A program made the translations under genes and the position numbers. Source: Candidatus Aenigmatarchaeota archaeon (lineage in GTDB: Archaea; EX4484-52; B79-G9). From it: a DNA stretch of 5,551 nt. The notes under the pieces are model-generated. The model was not told the origin of the DNA and searched no databases. It worked only from the letters and a program-made list of their open reading frames with translations. Positions within the stretch are counted from its first letter, which is position 1; each line of letters opens with the position of its first letter. Positions 1-5,487 of the stretch are shown one piece after another. The stretch lies in NCBI GenBank assembly GCA_023139785.1, contig JAGLMX010000047.1, positions 1 through 5,551 of the forward strand, given 5' to 3'.

Positions 1-343
1 TTTCTTCGTCAGGTATCTGGATATAGAGGTTTACCTTGAATTTCTCCTGTATCCATCTACATAAGATGAATGGAATCAAGTGCGCAACGTGCATTTCGCC
101 ACCAGGCGAGCGCCCTGTGTAAAGAAAGAATCCTTTTCCGTTTTCATGGTCTTTGAGTATTAGGTCAAGATCCCTGTGCGAAAAAAAGAATTTTCTTCGA
201 ACAAAAATGTGTGAATCTCCTGCCAGATCCTCGAGCTTTTTACAAAGCGCACTGCCAATCGGTTTTGTCCCGAAGTTCTTTATGAGGCGCTCGTAGTCTA
301 TCTTTCCTTCAACTTCCCAGGGCGTGACTTTTGAGTTTGACAT
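1..343 (-). CDS. trpS: Tryptophanyl-tRNA synthetase, archaeal/eukaryotic type (N-terminal part, cut by window edge)
   Basis: Class I aminoacyl-tRNA synthetase that charges tRNA-Trp with tryptophan using ATP in the cytoplasm. The visible 114 codons start at the ATG at 343-341 and run off the left edge. The opening VTPWEVEGKIDYERLIKNFG (residues 6-25), the FFSHRDLDLIL block (53-63) and FLYTGRSPGGEMHVAHLIPF (73-92) match my memory of archaeal and eukaryotic TrpRS. The last of these contains the class I HIGH signature, here read as HVAH (85-88), with alanine where glycine is usual. It is followed by QEKFKVNLYIQIPDEE, the start of the Rossmann core. The KMSKS loop and anticodon-binding part lie outside the window. 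A purine-rich AAAGGAA sits 7 nt before the ATG and a TATA box lies further upstream, which supports this start. The gene lies downstream of the unknown minus-strand gene but probably has its own promoter. Identification is firm; only about the first quarter to third of the protein is visible. Confidence 0.93.
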   Translation of the reverse strand, partial: MSNSKVTPWEVEGKIDYERLIKNFGTKPIGSALCKKLEDLAGDSHIFVRRKFFFSHRDLDLILKDHENGKGFFLYTGRSPGGEMHVAHLIPFILCRWIQEKFKVNLYIQIPDEE

Positions 344-348
344 AAAAA

Positions 349-355
349 TTCCTTT
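349..355 (-). promoter_or_regulatory. Shine-Dalgarno-like site of trpS
   Basis: The minus strand reads AAAGGAA, with its GG pair separated by 7 nt from the ATG at 343-341. It fits partial pairing with the archaeal 16S 3' end and fixes the trpS start. Confidence 0.55.
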
Positions 356-380
356 AGCAGAACATCTTTATTCTATAATG

Positions 381-391
381 TTTTTATATTT
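381..391 (-). promoter_or_regulatory. TATA box for trpS
   Basis: The minus strand reads AAATATAAAAA, preceded by CGAAAAACC, a plausible BRE-type purine-rich flank. The box centre is about 43 nt before the trpS ATG. A transcription start about 25 nt downstream would fall near position 360 and give a leader of about 17 nt, just enough to hold the AAAGGAA ribosome-binding site. The start position is inferred from usual archaeal spacing, not observed. Confidence 0.5.
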
Positions 392-400
392 GGTTTTTCG

Positions 401-408
401 AAAAAAAA
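401..408 (-). terminator. Oligo-T terminator after the 131-residue gene
   Basis: Eight consecutive T residues on the minus strand begin 12 nt after the stop codon (422-420) of the unknown gene. Archaeal RNA polymerase can terminate at such T tracts without a strong hairpin, and I see no clear stem here. The tract lies just upstream of the trpS TATA box, so it would separate the two transcripts. Confidence 0.45.
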
Positions 409-419
409 GATTTTTTATA

Positions 420-815
420 TCAGCCAACTGATTTTGGCTGCATGCATAAAGAATTTAGAATGAATGTATATTCGGACAACAGAGTTGCTTTGCTCCCGAG
501 TTCAGCATAGGTGCTTGTATCTTCTGGAGTGGGTGCTCTTAGTTTTGTATCAAACACACTTTCGCCTAATTGCTGAATTTCTGAAGTCATATTTGAAATA
601 ACATCATCATAAACTAGTTTCATCAAGGCACAGGGAGCTATTTCTGTATTGAGTTTCTTGCTTTGTTCAATAGCAGTTCTTAGTTCTTCCTGACCTTCTT
701 CTTTTCGAGCAGCTATGAGGTGCTTATAGGCCGATTCCATGGGTTTTGCTATTTCTTCGAATCCAACATAATCAACATAATTAAGCACAGTCATGGCAAT
801 CATCCTTATCCACAT
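420..815 (-). CDS. Hypothetical protein, about 131 residues, no family recognised
   Basis: I do not recognise this protein. It reads as mainly helical and soluble: a hydrophobic start (MWIRMIAMTVLNYVDYVGF), then charged helix-like stretches rich in E, K, Q and L (about residues 25-55 and 65-90), a Pro/Thr-rich linker (RAPTPEDTS, about 93-101) and a final hydrophobic helix ending in a short polar tail. It has two cysteines but no metal-binding pair and no catalytic motif I can name. The start is uncertain. In-frame candidates are TTG at 824, ATG at 815, ATG at 803 and ATG at 794. I chose 815 because AAGGA lies directly before it and it would have a leader of about 24 nt from the TATA box at 861-870; ATG 794, with AAGG 9 nt upstream, is nearly as good. 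The frame stays open upstream to about 890 without a start codon. Its codons look more A/T-rich than those of glyS. It is divergent from the ACT gene and ends in an oligo-T tract, so it looks like a single-gene unit. Confidence 0.6.
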   Translation of the reverse strand: MWIRMIAMTVLNYVDYVGFEEIAKPMESAYKHLIAARKEEGQEELRTAIEQSKKLNTEIAPCALMKLVYDDVISNMTSEIQQLGESVFDTKLRAPTPEDTSTYAELGSKATLLSEYTFILNSLCMQPKSVG

Positions 816-860
816 TCCTTGCAACTTGTGCCATTTAAAGCTAGTGTCATAAACAACATA

Positions 861-870
861 ATTATATAAT
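861..870. promoter_or_regulatory. Palindromic TATA box shared by two divergent genes
   Basis: ATTATATAAT is a perfect palindrome. Its centre lies 27-28 nt before the ATG at 893 on the plus strand, the spacing expected for a leaderless transcript. On the minus strand the same box would place a start near 838-840, about 24 nt before the ATG at 815. No other TATA-like element stands out between 816 and 892, so one box may serve both genes. Confidence 0.5.
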
Positions 871-892
871 ATTTGACCAAAAATAGCTAATT

Positions 893-1525
893 ATGTCACA
901 AATTGAAATGACTATAGAGCGCTTCTTTGCAAAAAATCCTGATGTGCGCGAGGCAAGAAACAAGGGGCTGGTTAACCGAAGGTCTCTTGCGCGTTATATC
1001 GCGGCAGAGGAAAAGATTCCTGCAAACAAGCTTGGCGCAATAGTCATGGCGCTTAGAAGGCATCCAATGGAAAAAGAAAAAACAAAAGACTTCAAAAAAT
1101 TCTTCAAAAGCATGAGAACAAGCGCAAAGGACAATATTTGTGTAATCAGCCTGAAAAATTCAGATGCTGTGATTGAAAAGATAGCGCGGCTTGTCAAGTC
1201 TATGAATCACGGGCCGAATGAGACTTTCAAGATTGTGCAGGGCGCTCTCTCAATAAAGCTCTTTTTGGATAACTCGCGTTTGAAACAGGCAAAAGAATAT
1301 TTTCAGGCAGGAGAACTCATTGAAGTTCATGATAATACAGGCGAAATCAATCTCACAATGCCGCACGAGGTCATGAATACATACGGGTTTATTTCGTGCA
1401 TCACGAGTCAATTGACAATCAGCAAAATAAACATTCTTGAAATTTTGACATCAACGCCTGAGCTTTTGATATATGTGCATCACTCAGAGCTTCTCAGGGC
1501 GTACGAAGCTATAAAAAATATGTGA
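893..1525 (+). CDS. ACT-domain protein, putative amino-acid-responsive regulator
   Basis: A 210-residue protein with an N-terminal helical segment (about 1-60, with VREARNKGLVNRRSLARYI and IVMALRRHP resembling a small helix-turn-helix-like unit), a Lys-rich linker (about 60-80), and a C-terminal half that fits ACT folds. Residues 80-155 look like a first ACT-like unit. Residues about 164-207 (GFISCITSQLTISKINILEI, then LLIYVHHSELLRAYEAI) closely follow the beta-alpha-beta-beta-alpha-beta pattern of the aspartokinase C-terminal ACT domain. This is the layout of the archaeal family described as predicted regulators of amino-acid metabolism (COG2150, from memory). ACT domains usually bind amino acids; the ligand and DNA binding here are not shown. 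There is no Shine-Dalgarno site before the ATG, and the TATA box at 861-870 puts the transcript start at or very near the ATG, so translation is probably leaderless. It lies immediately before glyS in the same direction. Confidence 0.75.
   Translation: MSQIEMTIERFFAKNPDVREARNKGLVNRRSLARYIAAEEKIPANKLGAIVMALRRHPMEKEKTKDFKKFFKSMRTSAKDNICVISLKNSDAVIEKIARLVKSMNHGPNETFKIVQGALSIKLFLDNSRLKQAKEYFQAGELIEVHDNTGEINLTMPHEVMNTYGFISCITSQLTISKINILEILTSTPELLIYVHHSELLRAYEAIKNM
1509..1520 (+). promoter_or_regulatory. TATA box for glyS inside the end of the ACT gene
   Basis: CTATAAAAAATA, preceded by GAAG, lies in the last codons of the ACT gene. It closely matches the box before the asparaginase (GAAAGCTATAAAAATA). 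A start about 25 nt downstream would fall near 1540, leaving about 6-7 nt before the ATG at 1547. Coding sequence here is also A-rich (Ile-Lys-Asn), so chance is possible. Confidence 0.4.
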
Positions 1526-1531
1526 ATAATG

Positions 1532-1538
1532 TTTTTTT
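1532..1538 (+). terminator. Oligo-T tract between the ACT gene and glyS
   Basis: Seven T residues begin 6 nt after the ACT stop codon (1523-1525), a suitable place for archaeal T-tract termination. If the glyS start is ATG 1547, the tract is non-coding and could release the ACT transcript just before the inferred glyS transcription start. Read from the alternative start at 1529 it would instead encode Phe-Phe. No hairpin is evident. Confidence 0.35.
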
Positions 1539-1546
1539 GTGAGTAT

Positions 1547-3097
1547 ATGGCTGATGAAGAAACCAGTAAATTATCTATTGCAGACATGGCATCATTCTGT
1601 AAAAGAACAGGTATGATTTTTCAGAACTCAGAGATTTACGGGGGCTTTTCAGGATTCTGGGACTACGGGCCTCGTGGCGCAGAGATAAAGAACAACATCA
1701 AGCAGAGCTGGTGGAACACGTTTGTCTCATCGCGCGATGATGTGTTTGGAATGGACGGCACAACTATTACACACCCAAAGGTTTGGGTTGCGTCCGGGCA
1801 TGTTGCGTCATTTTCTGACCCGCTTGTTGACTGCAGAAAATGCCGCTCGCGCATTCGGGCAGACCATCTGGTTGAGGACACACTTAAGATTTCTATAAAC
1901 GGTATGGGGCTTGATGCACTGGATGCGTCAATAAAGGAGAACAACATAAAGTGCCCTCTCTGCGGCGGAGACCTCACAGACGCGCGGGCATACAACCTAA
2001 TGTTCAAGACAAACGTTGGCCCTATTGATGATGACAAATCAATAGCGTACATGCGCCCTGAGACTGCGCAGCTTATGTTCGCAAACTTTCGCCTGATAGC
2101 CGACGGAATGCGCGCACGGCTCCCCTTTGGCATCGCGCAAATGGGCAAAGCATACAGGAATGAGATATCGCCGCGCGACTTTCTTTTTCGCAGCCGTGAG
2201 TTTGAGCAGATGGAGATTGAATACTTCATACGCCCGGACACAATAGAGGACTGCAAACTGCTTACAGAAGATATGCTTAAGCAGAAGGCGCTTTTTCTTT
2301 CTGCGGCAGCGCAGGAAGAGGAAGACGAGAAGCACGCTGAAATGACTTTTGGCGAGGCTCTGAAAGAAAAGATAATCGTTAACCCTCATCTTGCGTATTG
2401 GCTCATACTTGAATACAACTGGTTTACTGGGCTTGGCATACGCCCGGAGAACCTGAGGATGCGCCAGCACAAAAAGTCAGAGCTTGCGCACTATGCAGTT
2501 GGCTGCGTTGATATTGAATATAACTTTCCGTTTGGCTGGAAGGAGATTTATGGCCTTGCTGATAGAAACACATTTGATCTTGATCAGCATATAAAGAACT
2601 CTAAGAAGGATTTGTCGCTTTTTGATGAGGAACTGAAAAAAAGAGTTGTTCCGCGCGTTGCGGCAGAGCCGTCGCAGGGCGTTGACAGGGCATTTCTTGC
2701 ATTTATGTTTGATGCATATGACAAGCCTGAGGCAGACCACACAATACTTCATCTTCACCCAAAGCTTGCGCCGGCAAAGGTTGCTGTGTTTCCTCTTATG
2801 AAAAAAGACGGTCTTGGTGAGATGGCACAAAAAATCCATGAGTCACTAAAAGAAACAGTTGTGTCGTTCTATGATGCTTCTGGAAGCATTGGCAAAAGAT
2901 ATTATCGTATGGATGAAGTCGGCACTCCGCTCTGTGTGACTGTTGACTATGACAGCCTGAAGAATGATGACGTAACTTTGCGCGAGCGCGACACAGGAAA
3001 TCAGGTGCGTGTAAAGATTTCCGCGCTTGAGGGCGCGGTAAATGATATTCTTGCAGGAAAAGCAAAACTCGAGGATTTTGGGGATTTTATTAACTGA
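1547..3097 (+). CDS. glyS: Glycyl-tRNA synthetase, homodimeric class II type
   Basis: Charges tRNA-Gly with glycine using ATP; a single-chain alpha2 enzyme as in archaea, eukaryotes and some bacteria. In the 516 residues from ATG 1547: CKRTGMIFQNSEIYGGFSGF (18-37) with WDYGPRG is the family's N-terminal signature; two CxxC pairs (Cys96/99 and Cys136/139) fit the usual zinc-ribbon-like insert; YMRPETAQ (169-176); class II motif 2 in AYRNEISPR...FRSREFEQMEIEYF (about 203-227), with its ATP-binding arginines; WKEIYGLADRNTFDL (331-345) in the glycine pocket; motif 3 PSQGVDRA (375-382). The anticodon-binding domain starts at about 406 (LAPAKVAVFPLMKKDG) and ends at the C-terminus. Length is normal for the family. 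An in-frame ATG at 1529 would add MFFCEY; I prefer 1547 because that extension translates the T7 tract, lies upstream of the inferred transcript start and is unlike family N-termini. nnrE follows 13 nt after the stop and may be co-transcribed. Confidence 0.97.
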   Translation: MADEETSKLSIADMASFCKRTGMIFQNSEIYGGFSGFWDYGPRGAEIKNNIKQSWWNTFVSSRDDVFGMDGTTITHPKVWVASGHVASFSDPLVDCRKCRSRIRADHLVEDTLKISINGMGLDALDASIKENNIKCPLCGGDLTDARAYNLMFKTNVGPIDDDKSIAYMRPETAQLMFANFRLIADGMRARLPFGIAQMGKAYRNEISPRDFLFRSREFEQMEIEYFIRPDTIEDCKLLTEDMLKQKALFLSAAAQEEEDEKHAEMTFGEALKEKIIVNPHLAYWLILEYNWFTGLGIRPENLRMRQHKKSELAHYAVGCVDIEYNFPFGWKEIYGLADRNTFDLDQHIKNSKKDLSLFDEELKKRVVPRVAAEPSQGVDRAFLAFMFDAYDKPEADHTILHLHPKLAPAKVAVFPLMKKDGLGEMAQKIHESLKETVVSFYDASGSIGKRYYRMDEVGTPLCVTVDYDSLKNDDVTLRERDTGNQVRVKISALEGAVNDILAGKAKLEDFGDFIN

Positions 3098-3110
3098 TTC
3101 TTGTGTAAGA

Positions 3111-3728
3111 ATGATTTCTACAAAGGAAATGCGCCAACTTGAAAAGGAGGCGCAGGATAATGGGATTACAACACTGCAACTGATGGAGAATGCAGGGGCA
3201 AATTGCGCAAAGATTCTTGATGAAGAAGTTTTGCTGAAGGGCAAGAAGATTCTTGTATTTTGCGGCACGGGAAACAATGGCGGGGATGGGTTCTGCTTTG
3301 CGAGGCATACAGCTATTTTTGGTGCAGACGTTTCTGTTTTTCTTGTGAAAAAATCTTCTGAGATAAAGACAAATGAGGCGCGAAGGAATTTTGAGATTAT
3401 AACAAATTATGGCTTTGAAATATTTGAGGAAAATATTCCTGAATACATGTTCCAAAAAGCAGACATAATTATTGACGCTCTTCTTGGAACAGGGGCAAAG
3501 GGCGCACCAAAAGAGCCTTATGCATCTGCGATGGAAAAGATAAACACTTCAAGTGCATTCAAAGTGTCAATTGATGTTCCAAGCGGGGTTGATGCAGACA
3601 CAGGTGGATGTCTTGGCATTGCGGTTAAGCCAGATATCACAATATGCCTGCATGATGTAAAAACCGGGTTGGATGAAAAGTCTTGCGGGAAAATAATGGT
3701 TGCGCCTTTGGGGATTCTGCATAATTAA
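3111..3728 (+). CDS. nnrE: NAD(P)H-hydrate epimerase, stand-alone YjeF_N domain
   Basis: Interconverts R and S forms of hydrated NADH/NADPH (NAD(P)HX) so that an NAD(P)HX dehydratase can repair them. The 205 residues cover one YjeF N-terminal domain: LMENAGANCAKIL (24-36), FCGTGNNGGDGFCFARH (50-66, nucleotide-binding loop), IIDALLGTGAKGAPKEPY (120-137), VSIDVPSGVDADTGG (152-166, with the acidic and serine residues of the potassium/substrate site), and ITICLHDVKTGL (176-187) with the conserved lysine. In many bacteria and archaea this domain is fused to the dehydratase NnrD; here the protein stops after the epimerase domain, and no dehydratase lies in the window. The start at 3111 was chosen because an upstream ATG at 3042 would overlap glyS by 56 nt and add 23 residues unlike the family. 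No clear Shine-Dalgarno site precedes it. Spacing of 13 nt from glyS suggests co-transcription. Confidence 0.92.
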   Translation: MISTKEMRQLEKEAQDNGITTLQLMENAGANCAKILDEEVLLKGKKILVFCGTGNNGGDGFCFARHTAIFGADVSVFLVKKSSEIKTNEARRNFEIITNYGFEIFEENIPEYMFQKADIIIDALLGTGAKGAPKEPYASAMEKINTSSAFKVSIDVPSGVDADTGGCLGIAVKPDITICLHDVKTGLDEKSCGKIMVAPLGILHN

Positions 3729-3730
3729 AC

Positions 3731-3786
3731 AGCAAGCAACGGTACCCTCATACTTGCTCATGAAGAAAGCTATAAAAATAAGCAAG
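3731..3786 (+). repeat. Three copies of a 6-mer around the asparaginase promoter
   Basis: AGCAAG occurs at 3731-3736 and 3781-3786, and its reverse complement CTTGCT at 3753-3758. The 3753/3781 pair is an inverted repeat that straddles the TATA box at 3771-3780. The 3731/3753 pair could form a weak 6-bp hairpin after nnrE. Six-base words are short and could recur by chance. Confidence 0.3.
3771..3780 (+). promoter_or_regulatory. TATA box for the asparaginase gene
   Basis: TATAAAAATA preceded by GAAAGC (BRE-like) lies in the 93-nt gap after nnrE. A start about 25 nt downstream would be near 3799-3800, giving a leader of about 22 nt that contains AGAGAG, a weak purine-rich site, shortly before the ATG at 3822. 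It matches the putative glyS box almost base for base, which raises confidence in both. Confidence 0.6.
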
Positions 3787-3821
3787 ATAAACCTCTGTCT
3801 AGTGCTCAAAAGAGAGATTTT

Positions 3822-4853
3822 ATGAAAAAAATTCTTGTTATTGGAACTGGAGGGACAATAGCATCTATTGAAACAAAAAATGGCCTTCGTCCGGCATACG
3901 ACATAAATGAACTCATTTCATTCTTTCCTGAAGTAAAAGAACTTGCAGACCTCGATGGAAAAACCCTCTTTACTTTAGACAGCACAAACATGCAGTCGCA
4001 CCACTGGGGCGAGATAGCCAGAGAAATTGGTAGGCAGTATGAAAAATATGACGGGTTTGTGATTACGCACGGCACAGATACCATGCAGTATACAGCGTCT
4101 GCACTGTCTTTCATGCTAAAGAATCTCGGAAAGCCGGTTGTGTTGACTGGAAGTGTGGATGCAATAGGTGAAGGAAGCGATGCGAAACAGAATTTTGTTG
4201 ACTCTGTAATTGTAGCCTCTTCAGGCATAGGCGAAGTATGCGTTGTATTTCATGGCAAAATTATCCGGGGCTGTAAGGCAAGAAAAATCACGAATGAGGC
4301 AACAAAAATAAACAATGACGGGCTTGATGTTTATTCAAGCATAAATTTTCACCTTATCGGCGAAATGCTTGGAACTCTTGAAGAAAATGGAAAGAGGAAA
4401 AGCAAAATAAATGTGGAAAAAATAACGAAAAACAAGGGAACTCTTGAGATTCTTTCAGAGGCAGATAGCGAAAAAATACTTCTTGTAAAAATATATCCTG
4501 GATTCGGCCCCAAAATATTCGATAAACTAAAGGATTTTAATGGAATCATTATAGAGGGCTTTGGTCCTGGAAACATTCCTTATGTTGAAAACTCGATTGT
4601 AAGCAAAATAGAAATGCTTTCAAAGGAAAACGTCCCTGTTTTTATAACAACCCAGAATCCGTTCGGCGAGGCAGACCTTACCATTTACGAGGTTGGTCAG
4701 AATGCGCTGAAAGCAGGAGCAATCTCATGCAAGGACATGACAAGCGAGACTGCGCTTGTTAAGCTCATGTGGATTCTCGGGAACTTCGGCAAGGATGCAA
4801 AAACAGTTAAGAAACTAATGCAGAAGAATTTTATTGGTGAGATTCGCGAATAG
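3822..4853 (+). CDS. L-asparaginase, type I (AnsA-like)
   Basis: Hydrolyses asparagine to aspartate and ammonia, probably in the cytoplasm, as there is no signal peptide. Family marks in the 343 residues: IGTGGTIAS (7-15) with nucleophile Thr12; LDSTNMQSHHW (52-62) with the substrate-binding Asp-Ser; THGTDTMQYTASAL (82-95) with the Thr85-Asp86 pair; VVLTGS (106-111); and the lysine segment RGCKARK...ATKINNDGLD (149-169). C-terminal EGFGPGNIPY and TTQNPFGEADLTIYEVG are typical. It lacks the N-terminal domain of about 80-90 residues found in GatD, the related subunit of the archaeal Glu-tRNA(Gln) amidotransferase, so I call it a free asparaginase. It is slightly longer than the usual length of about 330, partly because of a seven-residue tandem duplication (153-159 and 160-166) next to the catalytic lysine; by spacing to Asp169, Lys162 is the likely catalytic residue. 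It has its own promoter and converges with endA. Confidence 0.9.
   Translation: MKKILVIGTGGTIASIETKNGLRPAYDINELISFFPEVKELADLDGKTLFTLDSTNMQSHHWGEIAREIGRQYEKYDGFVITHGTDTMQYTASALSFMLKNLGKPVVLTGSVDAIGEGSDAKQNFVDSVIVASSGIGEVCVVFHGKIIRGCKARKITNEATKINNDGLDVYSSINFHLIGEMLGTLEENGKRKSKINVEKITKNKGTLEILSEADSEKILLVKIYPGFGPKIFDKLKDFNGIIIEGFGPGNIPYVENSIVSKIEMLSKENVPVFITTQNPFGEADLTIYEVGQNALKAGAISCKDMTSETALVKLMWILGNFGKDAKTVKKLMQKNFIGEIRE
4278..4319 (+). repeat. 21-bp tandem duplication inside the asparaginase gene
   Basis: Two adjacent in-frame copies, 4278-4298 and 4299-4319, agree at 16 of 21 bases by my count. They encode ARKITNE and ATKINND. The copies have diverged, so the duplication is not a recent sequencing or assembly artefact of identical repeats. 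Confidence 0.75.
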
Positions 4854-4866
4854 TTTGATGGATTCT

Positions 4867-5481
4867 TCACGGACGCACGCGCCTTACAATATAATATGTT
4901 GCGTCTCCTTCTTCATCAACGACTGCCAGAAGAGCCTTTGCCCGTATGTTTTGTGACAGGCGCACGTACCTTGACCATTCCTGATAGCTCATGGTGTGAT
5001 TCTCGGGGACGGCGTGTACATTGTATTTTGTGTGCTCTTTTGTTTCCTTTGAACCTTCTTTATATGGGTTTACGCCGCGGTCATAGACGCGAAAGTGCGT
5101 GCCGAACTTGAAGCCGGACTTGACTATAAAGCCCCGGTTTCTTAAATCATGGTATACTGTGTACTTTTGTGGGAACTCAGAGTCAACTTCAGTGCAAAGC
5201 TTATAGAAATCGCCAACAGAAATGCTCTTCTTTTTGACTTTAAGGTCTATGAAGCCGCGCTCAAGAAGCATCATTGTGTCTTCCAGGCTGAGCTGAAGGT
5301 ATTTTGCTTTTTCTTCAGTTATCCATTTACCAAAGAATTTTTCGCTGAAAACACGGTTTGCTTCGGTTTCGTTCCAGATTACAGCCTTGTTTTCAAGAAA
5401 GTCCGCGGTTGCCAGAATATTGTCTGCGCAGGGTTTTTCTGGTTTGTGTATTTCTTTTGACTCTACTTTCTTTTTTTTCAT
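4867..5481 (-). CDS. endA: tRNA-splicing endonuclease, archaeal EndA
   Basis: Cuts introns from precursor tRNA (and possibly rRNA) at bulge-helix-bulge sites. From ATG 5481 the protein has 204 residues, the size of single-unit archaeal subunits that act as homotetramers (alpha4) or as the catalytic subunit of an alpha2-beta2 enzyme; no second subunit is in the window. The N-terminal domain (about 20-95) includes FFGKWITEEKAKYLQLSLED. The catalytic domain has YTVYHDLRNRGFIVKSGFKF (107-126), THFRVYDRG (128-136) with Tyr133, YNVHAVPEN (153-161) with His156, and NIRAKALLAVVDEEGDATYY (178-197) with Lys182, which together form the Tyr-His-Lys triad. The loop between Tyr133 and His156 is about 13 residues longer than in the Methanocaldococcus enzyme as I recall it, and Lys/Glu-rich. 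ATG 5481 is chosen over ATG 5499 because GGAGG lies 6 nt before it and inside the longer reading. The gene converges on the asparaginase with 13 nt between stop codons. Confidence 0.95.
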   Translation of the reverse strand: MKKKKVESKEIHKPEKPCADNILATADFLENKAVIWNETEANRVFSEKFFGKWITEEKAKYLQLSLEDTMMLLERGFIDLKVKKKSISVGDFYKLCTEVDSEFPQKYTVYHDLRNRGFIVKSGFKFGTHFRVYDRGVNPYKEGSKETKEHTKYNVHAVPENHTMSYQEWSRYVRLSQNIRAKALLAVVDEEGDATYYIVRRVRP

Positions 5482-5487
5482 ATTTTT

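Noticed and set aside
784..834. Short minus-strand open frame from ATG 834 (17 codons), nearly leaderless from the shared TATA box
   Set aside because: It is in a different frame from the 131-residue gene, has no ribosome-binding site and no recognisable content. I see no way to join it to the main frame without assuming a frameshift.
1529..1546. Upstream in-frame start for glyS at ATG 1529
   Set aside because: The added MFFCEY is unlike family N-termini and comes from a T tract that better fits a terminator, and the start lies upstream of the inferred transcription start. It remains possible if the two genes are co-transcribed.
1663..2839. Several open frames of 120-197 codons on the minus strand across glyS
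   Set aside because: They lie opposite a gene with full family conservation, overlap one another and have implausible compositions. They are shadows of glyS codon use.
3822..4853. Identification as GatD, subunit of the archaeal Glu-tRNA(Gln) amidotransferase
   Set aside because: The N-terminal GatD domain is missing, the protein starts directly at the asparaginase core, and no gatE gene is adjacent.
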